Source: Solanum dulcamara
Lineage: Eukaryota; Streptophyta; Magnoliopsida; Solanales; Solanaceae
DNA length: 64,000 nt
Direction of reading: 5' to 3'
Assembly (NCBI RefSeq): GCF_947179165.1
Contig: NC_077237.1
Coordinates: 84,172,341-84,236,340 of the forward strand
A model generated the notes under the pieces. The model worked only from the letters and a program-made list of their open reading frames with translations. It did no database searches and had not been told where the DNA came from. Shown here piece by piece: positions 24,571 through 37,926 of the stretch. Positions within the stretch are counted from its first letter, which is position 1; the number at the start of each line of letters is the position of its first letter. The position numbers were made by a program, and so were the translations under genes.

Positions 24571-26216
24571 TTTTTTTCTCGCTCTTCTCTCTGAATTTGA
24601 AGGTCCTTTGTATTTCAGATTTCCTATTTCTCCTTCTCTGTTTTACTTGTAAGAGCAGTTTTACAGCTTAGAAAAGTTGTAGGGGGCTGTCTTTTCCTCC
24701 CTTTTTTCTAATCAAATGTAAATAATAGTCCAAACTTTTCTTCTTCTTTTTCTTTTCCTATTATCGGAAAACAAATTGACTCAAATTTAAACGGGTTATT
24801 ATTTTTTAATGCTAGTAACCAGTAACTTTGTTTATCAAAAATTAATCAAATGGAAGAAAATTAGTTACTGTTTTTGTTTTTGATGATGTTTTATACGATT
24901 TTTGTATAATGTTAATTAAATTAATTATTTATTTAAATATTTTTTTTATCTTTTTTAAAATGTTATAATTGATGAATACTCACTAATCGAATTATCAATA
25001 AATTTGAGAAAATGAGTAATGGATAATATATTGTTTTTTATAAAATATTTCATATTTTTTAAAAAATTTATAACCTATCAAGATGATGTATAGTTGCAAG
25101 TGATAAGTATTTTATTATTGAAAAGAACGTATTAGGTTAAATTTAAACGAGGTAAAAAATATCGTTAAACATAGATTTTAGAATACAGTATATGAAGAAA
25201 AAAGAATTACTTGATCAAGATGGCTATGGTCCAGTCCACCTAATTCAAAAATAAAAATCAATTTGGTTTTTAATTTCTAATTTTATGAGTTAATAAGAAA
25301 TCATTTTGTTATATAATAAAATAAAATTTATAGGGTACATTTTTTGTTCGGGGTAATTGTCCAATATTTTCTTGTTTTTTATTTTAAATTTTTTTGTTAT
25401 TTGACATTATTGAACGCATGTCAAATATTTGGATTAAATTAATGTATATGGCATGATCTAATTGTCTGACATATTATTTTATCGAACAAAACATGTGTAA
25501 TCAGTATATGTGCTTTTGTATTTATTTATTTATCTATTTAATCTCTAACTATAATATTTTGTTTCTTTTTTTTGTCTCAAATGCTATAATTGAGTTTTTA
25601 CTTGTTAGCGAATGATTTACGAAACAAGATTATTGATATTTTATTTTTAAAAAAAAAACTTACATAGCTTTCGATAAATTTATTTCCGATCAATTTATTA
25701 ACAACGTATAACCTTTTATAACATCTATTTTCTATAACAATATTTTATTATAATTGTTATATTGTATGTTCTTATAACAACATTTTGCCATACAACTTAA
25801 CATTTTGTCATAACCAAAAAAAGTTAATATTGAAACAAATATCATCGTTATAAAGAGATTTGACTATATTATATCTCATTTTATTAGTTAGACTCACTCA
25901 TTGTGCAATAGTTTCTCATTTAAAAGAGTATTTCAATTTTCCTTTGTTAATCTTAATGGTTATTTATATTCTTCAATGCAACCTGGATGCTTTAATTTGT
26001 GATATTCGTTTGTTTTCTCAAACTAAATCAAGGAGAAAGTACAAGCCAAGAGCTTATTGTTCAATCATTTGTTCATTTTTGTTCAATGGTTTTCATTTTT
26101 TCTTTTAAAAAAAGTGAAAATATAAAAAGAAGTCCACCAAAAACTATAATTGTGTTACCATTTGTGAAATTTACCCAACACGGTCCATGTTGCTTCATTT
26201 AAGCCAATCTCATTCC
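24571..26216. other. SEC3 5' UTR, promoter region and AT-rich intergenic DNA
   Basis: The ~150 bp next to 24570 is pyrimidine/purine biased (TTCTCGCTCTTCTCTCTG on the plus strand) and fits the SEC3 leader. Farther out the DNA is strongly AT-rich. No gene is supported; the reading frames at 25860-26202 show no family features. Confidence 0.4.
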
Positions 26217-26335
26217 ACTACAACGTACCCAGTGTAATCCCAGATATGAAGAGGATAAGATATACGCAGACCTTACCCTACCATTTTAGGATAGAGAGGT
26301 CGTTTCTACTGCATGACTACCTAACCACAACTTTA
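26217..26335 (-). mobile_element. TS-like SINE fragment
   Basis: Contains CAACGTACCCAGTGTAATCC, ACGCAGACCTTACCCTACC and GATAGAGAGGTCGTTTCTAC. This is the order of the tobacco TS-type SINE 3' part, as also seen at 30303-30425. The head with pol III boxes is not recognisable. Confidence 0.65.
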
Positions 26336-26743
26336 TGCAGAGTTTGTTACTGTAGAGAGAGTAATGAAGCAAGATAGACAGGACACTACACTTCTTCTTA
26401 ACAGATGCTGCATATTGAAGGATGAATCCTCACAAAAGTGAACCAAATCCAAATGCTAAAATTTTCTAAATTGTTCAATGCTCTGCATGGTGTTATCAAG
26501 TTTGGACCATTTTGTCACATCATTCTTCAGTCAGTTATTAGTATATGTGGACAAACGAAAACCAATGTGCACACATTGTCTTCAACTCGAACTATATGTA
26601 GTTAAGAATCTAGACTAAATTCATATCAAGTGTCAACAAAAGAATATTGGATGCAGTAGTACTTTGAACGCTCTAGCAAAGCAACGCGCATCGTTTTCCT
26701 GCCTCTGATTGAGAGTACTCACATATCAAGTGTTGGTGGAACA
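26336..26743. other. 3' flank of the ARIADNE gene
   Basis: Non-coding. The part nearest 26743 should be the 3' UTR of the minus-strand RBR ligase gene. Nothing else is recognisable. Confidence 0.4.
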
Positions 26744-29700
26744 TCAATGAGGAAGTTCTGATGCTTTAGCCACTCCCTCAGGACTATAATGAGCTATGGT
26801 ATAAGTCGCCCGCTGTAGAGGAAGCAGTAATTCGTTGTCAATGCAATCGTACCTGCAAAAAGAAAAAAATCCAGGAATGAAGCCTCACTTGGTAGACATA
26901 GTAGCAATATCCGGATCAGTTTGTTTCTACAGTATATAAGTAAAGATCACTGTCTTTGCCTCTCTTGTGATTCTAACCAAAGTGCATTTTGGTTGATGAC
27001 TCTGGAGAGTTCCCTATGATTCCCTGCCATTTATCATAGAATAAAAATGTTCCCCTAACTAAATTCAGTTCCAAGAATTTCTATCCTGCGTAAAAAGACT
27101 TCTTTAGCATATCCATGTACTTGAAGAACCTAACGGAAATATAACTAATGCAAAACTAATTTATTAGATGTGATGCACACTTACAACTTTTTGCAAAGGT
27201 TGTCTATTAGTACAGAGAGTGTGATGATCTTCAATCTAGTCTCCAAAAGCTTATCTTCGGGGTAGTTGGCAAATGGTTCTTCCAGGAACATGGAAAGTCT
27301 CTCAACATTTATTTCAAGTTGCTGCTGCAGATTCTCAAAAAGGTTCTGCTTTATTTCCCTTTCTTTTGATGTCATTTCGTTCTTGAACAGCGCCTGACCA
27401 AACAAGCAAAATGAAACTGGATAGGAACAGGAGAGAATTCGCCTTGATTGAAGGAGTCTATTAAATCCATTTTCTGCCCAGCTGAAGTCCTTTGATTGCA
27501 ATTCCCCTGCTTCAAGTTTCAACACTTCAAAATGTAGTTTTTGCTTCATATTTGCTTCAGCCTTCAATGAATCACTATGAACCATATAGCGCTCGTAATA
27601 ATGAGTATAGCGCAAGAGATCATTTCTGGCAGTCGTAGTCCTTTCCTTTTCCCCTTCCTTATAACTGCCACAAGTGTGACCTCGAATGCTACTCCATGTG
27701 TGTTCTAAGCCAGTAGCTCCACCACACAACCAACTACAAAGTATAAAATAAATTTTGAACACACAAATGAAAGCAATGGAGAAAGAGAAAGTACTGGTAT
27801 AATTTGGCTTGGCCAACATTCCTTCAATGAATTAACTAATATGAGCGAAAAAAATATGAAAAAGGGAGAAATTACTATGCCATATTTTGAGCTTGTAGGT
27901 TTATCTTCCTCTATTCACTTGTCTAACACATTAAGAGTGGACCAGTGATCTTAGTAGTGAACACTTGTAACCCACTTATGATATAATATGCATGAGTTTT
28001 CCTCCTCCTTTTTTTCCCCACAAATAAGATTCATTACCTAGGGACTAGGGAGGGAGATGAATTTGGTCCAAGAAAGGATCGTGTTGTCTTTCTTGGTGTA
28101 TTTTAACTGTTACCCTACACTCAAAGGATATCAAGCTACATCTCTAGCAAGGGATGGATAACCTTAGGATCTCAACTTTAATACCTTGAAAAAATGCTCT
28201 TTTTTTTTCTCTCTCTCTCTCTTCCCGCTCTCCACAATTGAAGTTATACTTCCTCTTCCTTACCCACTTATACTACAGCACAAATATTGCTGCTTCTCTT
28301 TGTCCTCCTAATTCTGGTCAAATTTTCTTTCTTGGAATCTGGACGGATTATCCGTCTTATCTGTTCATCAACTCTCTTAGCATTTCCCTCTCCTTTCCCC
28401 CTCCTCTTTTTTTTCCACAGTTTCTTGCTTTAAAAGTCATCAATTCCTACTCCTCGGAAGTCCTTGACTGCATCAGATGCAATTCATGCAATCATCAGAC
28501 TAATTATCACACACACACACACCCAAAAAAAAAGCTTCCGGGAGACCAAGGAAAGAAAAGGAACAGAATAAACAGTTGAAAGACTTCAATAGATGAATAT
28601 ATCAAAATGAAAATGGTATTTCATGAATAGAACATGTAAAACAGTAAATTGGAAGAACATAAGACTGCAGATATAAATAAAGTCTCACCAAAACGGCTGT
28701 CCACATCTACATCTTACAAGGTTGCATCCCCCATTCTTCTCCACAGCATTATGACATTTTGGGCAATGTTTGGCATTTTCACTTATCCACATTACCGTCT
28801 TCCCATCGTTCTTGCACTTTCTCATCCAAAGTTCCCACATCAGACATGAACAAGGTGAGTGTGCTTCTGATAAACAATTAAAACAGAACTGTACACCGCA
28901 TGCACATTCAACCTCACAGCAGTATTCATCATCCTCAATACGAATTGCATTTCCACAATGAGGAACACTAGGGCACCATTTAACCCTCTTGTTATCATCA
29001 ATATATGACTCTAACAGAAAACGATCAAATTTCTCTGCCAAAGTAGGATCTTTTGCAGTGACGAGATCCCTAATCTTTCCTTCATCACAGATCACATTGC
29101 ACTTTTGGGCCATGCAAGTTACTCGTTTACTCTGACCCTCATTTATTTTTACAATGAAATGAGTTGTCCAACCTACATAAAACAATTATTGGCAACTTTT
29201 AGTCTACACCATTGTTTATTCGAGTGACCAGAAAAGTGAAAGCACCAACAATAAATACAATAAGTGAATCTAGCTCTTCAACTTTTCAAGATGCGCTAAT
29301 CACTATCACAATAAAGAAAATCAACAAAGCCATAGGTTTGCTACAGAAACAGATTCTAAATGTTATTGATGCCATTAAAGATGAAGTGATATCATCAGTC
29401 ATTTCGAAGTTATGTAGTTACGAAAAGGACCCTAACAGCTTTCCTACTTATGTGAGGCATACAAACAGAAACTTCAAATGTTGGGACAACAAACTCCAGA
29501 CCATGCGACAAAAGTGACGTGTCACTAGTATAATGATTAATGGGGTCAAGATATAAGAGAAACACTGGTAGTCATACAGAGATAGAGGCTCGGGGAAGGG
29601 ATGGGAGATGCTCACAGTCATTGCAAAATATATGGTTGCAGTCCATTACAGTAGTCTTCTCAACAGAGGCATCTTCGAAGCAAATTTGACATGTCACTTC

Positions 29701-31377
29701 AGTTGTCGACAGAGTGGAAGTATGTTCATCTTTCCCTTCCAGTGTCACACCCGCTTCAGCATATAACTTTTCTCTCCCTCTCTCAACAAGAACCGCAAAG
29801 ACCTTTTCAACTTCCCATCGGTAATGAATAAGCAAGCTTCGTGCATGATGTTCCTTCAGAGATAGCAAGTCCATCACTCTTTGCAAGTCTTCTTTCTGCA
29901 AGTTAAATACCAATATTTCACATGTCAGTCATTAATTAACATTTATCCATATGGCAAAGTCGAAATTTTGGGAATAAGTTGCTCACCTGTGCAGCTAAAA
30001 GGGACTCTTTCCTGATTACCTGCAAAACCCAATAGTAGGCATGAAGAATTCAAGAAATTCATAAATCATAAAAAAAGAAACATCAGACAACTTCACAATT
30101 CAGGGTGATTTTGCTTCCTATGTTTCCCTGATAAGTAATTATATATCCTGTCCTGTGCCTCATCCACTCACTTTGCACACAGTATTCATTGCTTCACAAG
30201 ACTTATACAGAAGCTAGTCTCATTTACAGAATTTCCAACATAACATCATAGAGTTTAAGCTCATTAAAACTCCTCTTTTTTTGTTAAAAGAGAATACCAT
30301 CCAGGGTACAACAACAACATACCCAGTATAGTCCCACAAAGTGTGGTCTAGGGAGGGTAGAGTGTAGCCAGACCTTACCTTTACCTTAGAGGTAGAGAAG
30401 TAGTTTCCGATAGACCCTCGGCACAAAAAAAAACAGTCCAAAAGAAATAACAGAAGTGAAAGCATAACAAAGCACACTAAAGAAATAACAGAAGTGAAAG
30501 CATAACAAAGCATGCTTAGGAAGTAACTACAACAAAAAAACGCAATAATCGACATACAAGAAATGGCATAAAACAACAGAAATTGGAGGCAAGAAACTAC
30601 GTGAACAGTACTACGACAATGTTGAGGGGTGCGTGTTGGACACTTCAAAAGTAGTGCATTTTGGACAATCGAACATGGGTGCAGCATCAATTTTGAAGAG
30701 TCCGAGCAACAAAGACGACTACTAGTACGGTCAGATAGAGAGATAACCCACTACACCATCCAGTGTCTTTTCCCATATTTAAATCACTGGAAATGCATAA
30801 GAAGTTAAACACTACAAGTACAAATTTTTCAACTGAAACATTATTGAACAGTTATTCTAGAGTTGTGATGTACTAGAATTGAACATTTCTGATACAGAGC
30901 ATATGTTGTGTGTGTATGAAAGAAGCTACAACCAAAACCAGAAGAAAAAATTAATCAAGACTATATAACAAAATGATAAGGAAATAAAACATGATATAAT
31001 AATAGCTTTCCATTTTAGTCTAAGAAAACCTAATCAAGACTCAAAAGGGACATTTAATTTGCACCGCCTTCTTTCGAGAAGAAGAAAATTAAACATTTTG
31101 CATGAAAAGAGTATTACGGAGCGAATTCAAGATTTAAACTATGATAAAACTCATTTAAATTATTGGGTTTCAAACCATAAAGCTACTGAATACGTCTGAA
31201 CCGGTAATCTTCACTTAATCATATTACCTTGCATGAAGAACCCTTTTCGCAGATTCCATTTCTCTCTTGTTCAATTTCCATAAACCCATCAACAAATTCA
31301 CCATCTTCATCGTCATTATTGTACTGTTGATTCTCCCATTCATCACCATCGCTGCTCACATAGATATAGTCCTCCAT
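26744..31377 (-). CDS. ARIADNE-type RBR E3 ubiquitin ligase
   Basis: Exons (minus): 31377-31228, 30019-29987, 29895-29616, 29172-28689, 27733-27185, 26852-26744; all introns are GT-AG and phases agree, giving 534 aa. I chose the Met at 31377 (MEDYIYVSSDGDEWE) because plant ARIADNE proteins start with a short acidic MED segment. An acidic N-terminus is followed by a UBA-like segment (~60-105), RING1 from ~130 (CQICFEDASV, CNHIFCNDC), the IBR, and RING2 at ~290-325 (HCPKCHNAVEKNGGCN, CGQPFCWLCGG). The likely catalytic Cys is ~304 in KNGGCN. The Ariadne domain follows (YTHYYERYMVHSDS). The enzyme receives ubiquitin from an E2 and passes it to substrates through the RING2 Cys. The C-terminus ends at ASELPH, somewhat shorter than in many plant paralogs. 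Which ARI member it is cannot be told here. Confidence 0.93.
30303..30425 (-). mobile_element. TS-like SINE in ARIADNE intron 1
   Basis: On the minus strand the sequence GAGGGTCTATCGGAAACTAC leads through AGGTAAGGTCTGGC and ACCCTCCCTAGACCACACTT to a TTGTTGTTGTA tail. A TTG-repeat 3' end is the hallmark of the tobacco TS SINE. The 5' tRNA-like head is not clear. It lies within the intron 31227-30020. Confidence 0.75.
30617..30712. mobile_element. Small MITE (TTGCTCGGACTCTTC family) in ARIADNE intron 1
   Basis: Left part ATGTTGAGGGGTGCGTGTTG, middle AGTAGTGCATTTTGGAC, right end GAAGAGTCCGAGCAACA. It matches the layout of the element at 58563-58675 but its left inverted end is degraded. Confidence 0.65.
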
Positions 31378-32389
31378 TGAGAGTATTAATTTTTTTTTCA
31401 CATACACTAAAACCCTACAGAAAATCAGAAATTTTACGTTTTGATGATCCCGAGGTTTGTTTGTCGATTCTTGATTTCCTTCGTGTGGAAGGAAGATTTT
31501 TTGGAGCGTTTTGATCGGAGTGAAATTCTGCCAAATATAGGTTCACTGTACTAAATTATGGTCAACAATAGTCACACCCTTTTGGAGTAATTAATGATGT
31601 TTCGAGTTTGAGCCTCGGAAGAAAATTATGTTGGAAGTATGATTGTGTATCGATTGGTTCGATTTAGTTTTAAAATTTATTGATTTATAGATATGCTAAA
31701 GCATTATTATTAAGATATTGGTTTATCAGTTATTGATCGATATCGGTTCGATTATTGATTTAACCGTTAAGATTTGACGCACAATTTTCTTCATTAAAAA
31801 TTACTTAGTAACAAAATGACAAAATCATATACATGAGTTGACATATTGCATCTTGCTCAAAAGCTAATATTTTCACATTGTAGAAAAACTAAGAGTTTGA
31901 CATAGTAAAAAATAAAAGTATGAAACTCTCAAGAACTTTATATACCAAATGGTACACATATAGTGATTTAATTTACTATCGGGTTATCAATTAACCCACT
32001 AAAAAAATCTAAAATCGTTAAGAATTGATAATCCAATAATAATAAAAGATTAAACCGTTACCGAAACTGCTAAATCAATAATCCATTATCGATAAATTAA
32101 TATAAAAAAATCCAGTTAGAATTTTCGATTTCGGTTCGGATTTGAACAGACCTAGTTGGAAGCAGCCCCATTAGAAATAGGTTAGATATGATGTTTCAAG
32201 TTTGAGCCTCAATAAAAATTACGTTGAGAGAGGCGACATTAAAAATAGATTTTAATGAGTGAATTTGAGTTAGTCGAGTTTCGAGTTAGAGTCTTGAAAA
32301 AAATGGGAAAACTAAGCACATATCCCATACAAGTAAAATAATTACAAACAAATACTCTATTACAATTCATATCCCCCAAAGCATGTGAC
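31378..32389. other. Upstream region of the ARIADNE gene
   Basis: 31378-31530 likely holds the 5' UTR and promoter of the minus-strand RBR ligase. The rest is AT-rich. Short stretches such as ATTGATCGATATCGGTTCG resemble decayed repeats. No gene is seen. Confidence 0.4.
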
Positions 32390-33046
32390 TCGCGACCATG
32401 ATACCATTACGATATTTATATATTGACATGGTATCATTAAGATTGCTTCAGTCTATAATGATATCACCATAATATATCTATATACTGTCATGATATCATT
32501 GATATCTACTTCAATCTTTCAGCGACATCTCCATGATACCATCATATACTGGCATGGTATCATTAATGATTATTTCACATGATTAGTAACACTCCTCAGA
32601 TCATGTATAATACCATCGAAGTATGTGAATATATTGTTGTTGTAGCACTAAGGTTTCCTTTTGTTCATTCATTCACATATTAAAACTACTCATTCATTAA
32701 TGATATCATAACAATATATTCATATACTAGCATGGTATTATTCACCAACGGGCAGTCCTTCAAGTATGTATCATATACTGACTTGATACCATCACAAATG
32801 TTGAATGATACCATCATAGCATGTATATACAGTGATGGTATCATAAAGCTTTTCCTCAGTCATTCGATATTACATGAATTATATTACCACAATATATTCG
32901 TATATTATCATGATATTGAAAATCCTTAATGAGACACTTTTAAAATCCTCAATGATACCATAACAATATGTTGCATATGTTATGGGATCATTAAGGAATC
33001 AAACATTAAGGAAAATTGCACAAATACTGAATGATACTATTATAGG

Positions 33047-33099
<53 letters not shown>

Positions 33100-33140
33100 T
33101 GTATGTATGTATGTACGTATACTGTGATGATATCATAAAC
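32390..33140. repeat. Degenerate array with repeated GGTATCAT / ATGATACC motifs
   Basis: Recurring blocks of the form ATATACTGxCATGGTATCATTAA occur near 32422, 32481 and 32546, then more loosely at about 32720, 32830, 32900 and 33118, each with inverted counterparts such as ATGATACCATCATA. The early spacing is about 60-65 bp and later it becomes irregular. It is non-coding. Confidence 0.65.
33048..33120. repeat. Compound (AT)n(GTAT)n microsatellite
   Basis: A run of about 12 AT units passes directly into about 11 tetranucleotide units (ATGT/GTAT), with one GTAC variant at the end. Confidence 0.95.
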
Positions 33141-33972
33141 GCGAATTGGGCCTAGACTAAAGGGGGTTACAAGGGGTAATTAGTTTGGGCGAAAGGGTAC
33201 ATAAAGGAATTATTTAGGGCCAGGGTATGGGATGGTAAATAATTTGTTTAAAGGGTCCATTTTATGTAGTTTTCCCAAAAAAAATTAGATTGGGAGCGCG
33301 TTCTTAGAAATGAGTCGTGAAATGCGCGAATTCGAATTAGTGATGTTTCGAGTTAGAGCCTTGGAAAAAATAATATCTGGCCATATGTAATGCATGCACG
33401 AATTCAAATTAGTCTAGTTTCAACATGAATATCAAACACGGGATGAAAAATTAAAAGGAAAAGGGCATTATATTATGAGAGTAGTTTTAACATGTTTAAC
33501 ATTTATTATAAGTTAACAATAACAATTACTCCGTCCGTTTATTTTTACATATTTGGTTTGAATTTCGCATATCTTTTAAGAAAAAATAATTAATAATATA
33601 AGTATTTTATCATAATATCTATATTAATTGATGTTTAGTTTTAGAAACTTAAAAATAGTTTGGAGAATAAATAGTTAATATTAAAGATCAAATATGAAGA
33701 ATTGTTTTCTCTTTCTTGATATATTAAAAGTGACAATTAAAAATAGATAAAATCACTAATATACTAATATTAATATAACTATCTATAATTACATTTTAAA
33801 TAATTTAAAAGTTGAATGGTTGGGTATTGAACTCTGGCAATCGGTCATTCGGGTCATATTTTTGTCTTTTAAAATTTTTATTCTACTTTACCTAATTAAT
33901 TCAATCGACCATTCAAGTAAATGGCTTGACTTGAATGTCACGTATGCATGCACTAGTAGTTCGAACCCTCTA

Positions 33973-34009
<37 letters not shown>

Positions 34010-34176
34010 TTTTATTATTATTTGAGTTCACGGTAAAAAAATTGTAAATTTCAGATTCTGAATATGTCTCGGAAATTTACACCAATTGTTGGTACAATGT
34101 CAACTAGGAAGTTCTGCTGCTCTATCTCTTGGATTGATAGCGAGTTATGGTGTGAGTTGTCTCCTCTTATATACAG
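33141..34176. other. AT-rich intergenic DNA
   Basis: 33525-33640 starts ACTCCGTCCGTTTATTTTTA, a Stowaway-like end without a clear partner. 33976-34004 is a (TA)n run. No gene is seen. Confidence 0.4.
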
Positions 34177-34269
34177 TTGAACAAGTAGATATACGCATCC
34201 TACAAGTATTATGCCACGTGACGTCCTATGTGAATTATGCACATAGAATGTGTGTGTCTACTTGTTCAA
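34177..34269. mobile_element. 93-bp MITE with 13-bp perfect inverted ends
   Basis: TTGAACAAGTAGA at 34177-34189 and TCTACTTGTTCAA at 34257-34269 are exact inverted copies. The interior holds GCCACGTGACGTCC, which includes a CACGTG E-box and a TGACGT core. The true ends may extend a few bases outward; a target duplication is not clear. Confidence 0.65.
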
Positions 34270-35589
34270 TTTTATACAAGTTTAAGTGTCAATTTGTGCA
34301 CACTCAAAATTGAATGACATAAATACAAATTGAGATATGTTAGGATCGAGAACTCGAATGGTGCAGAATTTAGCCAGGCCAAACAATGTTATAATGACAA
34401 TAACAAAGACAATAGTAAGTTGATAATAATGAAAGTAAAGCAAATAAAGAAGATACAAATTTAACGTGGTTTTATCGGTGTAACCTAGTCCATAGGTGGA
34501 TAGGAGTAATTTCACCATATCAACAAGAGTACAAAAGAGAGTACAAAATTAGAGTAAATACTTTAATTAAATTCAAATACCCCACGAGAATAACCTCATA
34601 AAATCACTTCAAATAAAGGATTCACACAAGTATTTTCCAACATTCCAATGTGAATATATAAAAAAGGCATCTTTTATTTACATAAAAAAAGCCATAAATC
34701 ATAAAAAATATACAGTAACTATATAATATAACTTGTAAAATTCATATAAAGTATACACTGACTATATAATATAGATTATTTATACACTGAATATACTTAT
34801 GATATATTCTATACGTGAAATATACATAAATATATATCGAATATATATAAATATACATCAAATAACAATTTTTTTAATAATAAAAATAATCGAATGAGCA
34901 TCTACTATATTTATCGCAAAAATTAATCCAATAAACATAAAATGGACTCCTAAAATTGGAAGGAGTAGAAAGTTGTTGAAATTTAATTACTTGCTGGCCA
35001 AGGATTGCGAATACTGTGGGCCATACTATTTGACCAAAACATGTGAGCATGTGCTTATTGTATTTGCACACGAAGATACTGTGGATAAATTTGATCATTC
35101 CTTACTAAGGATATAATATGTTGTGGAGATTTGCGCGAGACTTTTCGATGCAAATTTAAATTTAATATAATTTTAATGTGACATTGAACATCGAATGATA
35201 AACTCAAACAATAATAATATATATATAAAAGATATAATATATAAATATATCGGTATTAATTAATATATCTTCTAATTTAAGTGTATATAAATAATTATTT
35301 ATAATTATATAAAATTAAATAAATAGAGATTTATATAATATGTGTCATTCTGCATGATAATGACAATTCATGTTCTACAATCATTTTATGTGTATTATAC
35401 TATGTGTTTGCTCAGACGATATAAATATAAGTTAAAGTGAAATTGAAAGAGCACATTTATATATTAATAAATTATGATCATACATAATATGTGTATAACC
35501 ATTATAAATATGGAGGAGTTGTATCTGAATTTTGAATACTACACACCAATATTCCATCTTCCTTGTAATTCTGTGTAACAGGAGTTGCT
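34270..35589. other. AT-rich intergenic DNA before the PRP16 retrocopy
   Basis: Very AT-rich, with no supported gene. The stretch 34440-34520 (AACGTGGTTTTATCGGTGTAA) looks like a piece of a retroelement, but I could not place it in a family. Confidence 0.35.
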
Positions 35590-37926
35590 ATGGCGGAGAG
35601 TTATAGAAGAAGCAAAAACAGGGATAATTTCATGGAAGTAAGAAGGAGAAAAAGAATCAGCGGCGAACAATATTCATATGATGGAATAAAAACAACTGGA
35701 TCTAATTCTGCTGCTTCTCCGTGGGACATTGTGGCTCCTTCTCCAACTCCAATTAGGGCATCGGTAAGATCTTCATCTTCCACCTATCCAAAAAATTACA
35801 ATTTTAGTGCTAAAAGAAATTGTATCTCTGAAATAGGTTGTACAAATAGTTACTCAGTATTTGCCTCCACATTCGTTGGCAAAAACTGGGATGATCATCA
35901 GCTTTTGAGATCTGGAGCTGTTAGAGGTACCAAGGTGCAGACGGAGTTTGATGATGAGGAGCAGGAAAGGAAGGTGATTCTTCATGTTCATGATATAAAG
36001 CTGCCACCATTTTTGGATGGGAGAGTTATTTTCACTGAGCAAACTGAGCCGATATTGCCAATTAAGGATCCGAAGTCTGATATGGCACTAATTTCACGAA
36101 AAGGGTCAGCTCTTGTTCGGGAAATACACGAAAAACAAAAGATGGATAAGTCCCGTCAAAGATTTTGGGAACTAGCTGGCTCGAAACTCGGAGATATCCT
36201 TGGAGTGGAGAAGAGTGTTGATGAAATTGATGCGGATACTGTTGTAGTGGGTGAGGATGGTGAGGTTGATTTTAAGGAAGAAGCCAGATTCTCGCATCAC
36301 TTAGCTGTAAGTGATTTTACAAAATCGAAAACAATTTCACAGCAACGACAGAATTTGCCCATATTCTCTGTGCGAGATGACTTATTGCAGGTGGTTTGCG
36401 AAAATCAGGTGGTGGTTATTATTGGAGAAACTGGTTCTGGAAAAACAACACAGCTAACTCAGTACCTATATGAATATGGCTATACAATTAATGGGATCAT
36501 AGGTTGCACCCAACCCAGACGTGTGGCGGAGATGAGTGTTGCCAAAAGAGTAAGTGAGGAAATGGAAACTGAGCTTGGTGATAAAGTTGGATATGCTATT
36601 CGTTTTGAAGATGCCACTGGGCCAAGTACTGTTATCAAGTATATGACTGATGGTGTGCTCTTAAGGGAAACACTTAAAGATCCTGATCTTGAAAAATATA
36701 GTATAATTTTAATATGAAGCCCACGAGAGATCACTTGACACTGATGTCCTTTTTGGCATTCTCAAGAAAGTTGTGGTTAGACGGCGTGATTTTAAGCTTA
36801 TTGTCACTTCTGCCACTCTGAATGGCCAGAAGTTCTCAGACTTCTTTGGGGGCGTACCAATATTTGACATCCCTGGAAGGACCTTTCGAGTTCAAATATC
36901 TTATAGTAAAACCCCATGTGAAGACTATGTCGAAGCTGCAGTTAAGCAAGCCATGACCATCCATATTGCTGGTGCACCTGGTGACATACTCATCTTCTTG
37001 ACTGGTCAGGATGAGATTGAAGCAACCTGTTATGCACTTTCAGAGCGGATGGAACAACTTACCTCATCAATAAAACAATCAGTTCCCAAGCTATTAATTC
37101 TTCCTATATACTCTCAACTGCCTTCTGATCTGCAAGCAAAAATTTTCCAGAAAGCTGAATATGGGGCTCGCAAATGCATTGTTGCTACTAATATTGCTGA
37201 GACATCCTTGACCATTGATGGTATTTTCTACGTCATTGATACAGGCTATGGTAAAATGAAGGTGTACAATCCACGTATGGGTATGGATGCTTTGCAAGTG
37301 TTCCCCATTAGTCGAGCTTCTGCAGACCAACGTGCTGGTCGAGCTGGTAGAACTGGCCCTGGGACTTGTTACCGACTTTACACAGAGAATGCTTATGAGA
37401 ATGAAATGCTGCGAAGCCCCATGCCTGAGATTCAACGGACAAATCTTGGGCATGTGGTTTTGCTGCTCAAGTCTCTCAAAATTCAGAACTTGTTGGATTT
37501 TGATTTTATGGATCCACCTCCTCAAGATAATATACTTAACTCCATGTATCAGTTATGGGTACTAGGTGCACTGAACAATGCTGGAGATTTAACGGACCTT
37601 GGACGAAAAATGGTGGAGTTCCCATTGGATCCTCCCCTTGCCAAATTGCTCTTGATGGGGGAACAACTAGAATGCTTAAATGAGGTTCTGACAATTGTTT
37701 CTATGCTTTCAGTGCCTTCAGTTTTCTTTCGACCTAAGGATAGGGAAGAGGAAAGTGATGCTGCTAGGGAAAAGTTTTTTGTGCCAGAATCCGATCACCT
37801 TACATTGCTTAATGTTTACCAGCAATGGAAGGCTAATGAATACAGGGAAGACTGGTGTAGCGATCACTTTTTACAAGTCAAAGGTTTGCGCAAGGCTAGG
37901 GAAATAAGATCCCAATTGCTGTACAT

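Noticed and set aside
37094..37525. 143-codon minus-strand frame
   Set aside because: Antisense to the helicase retrocopy; the plus strand carries the recognisable motifs.
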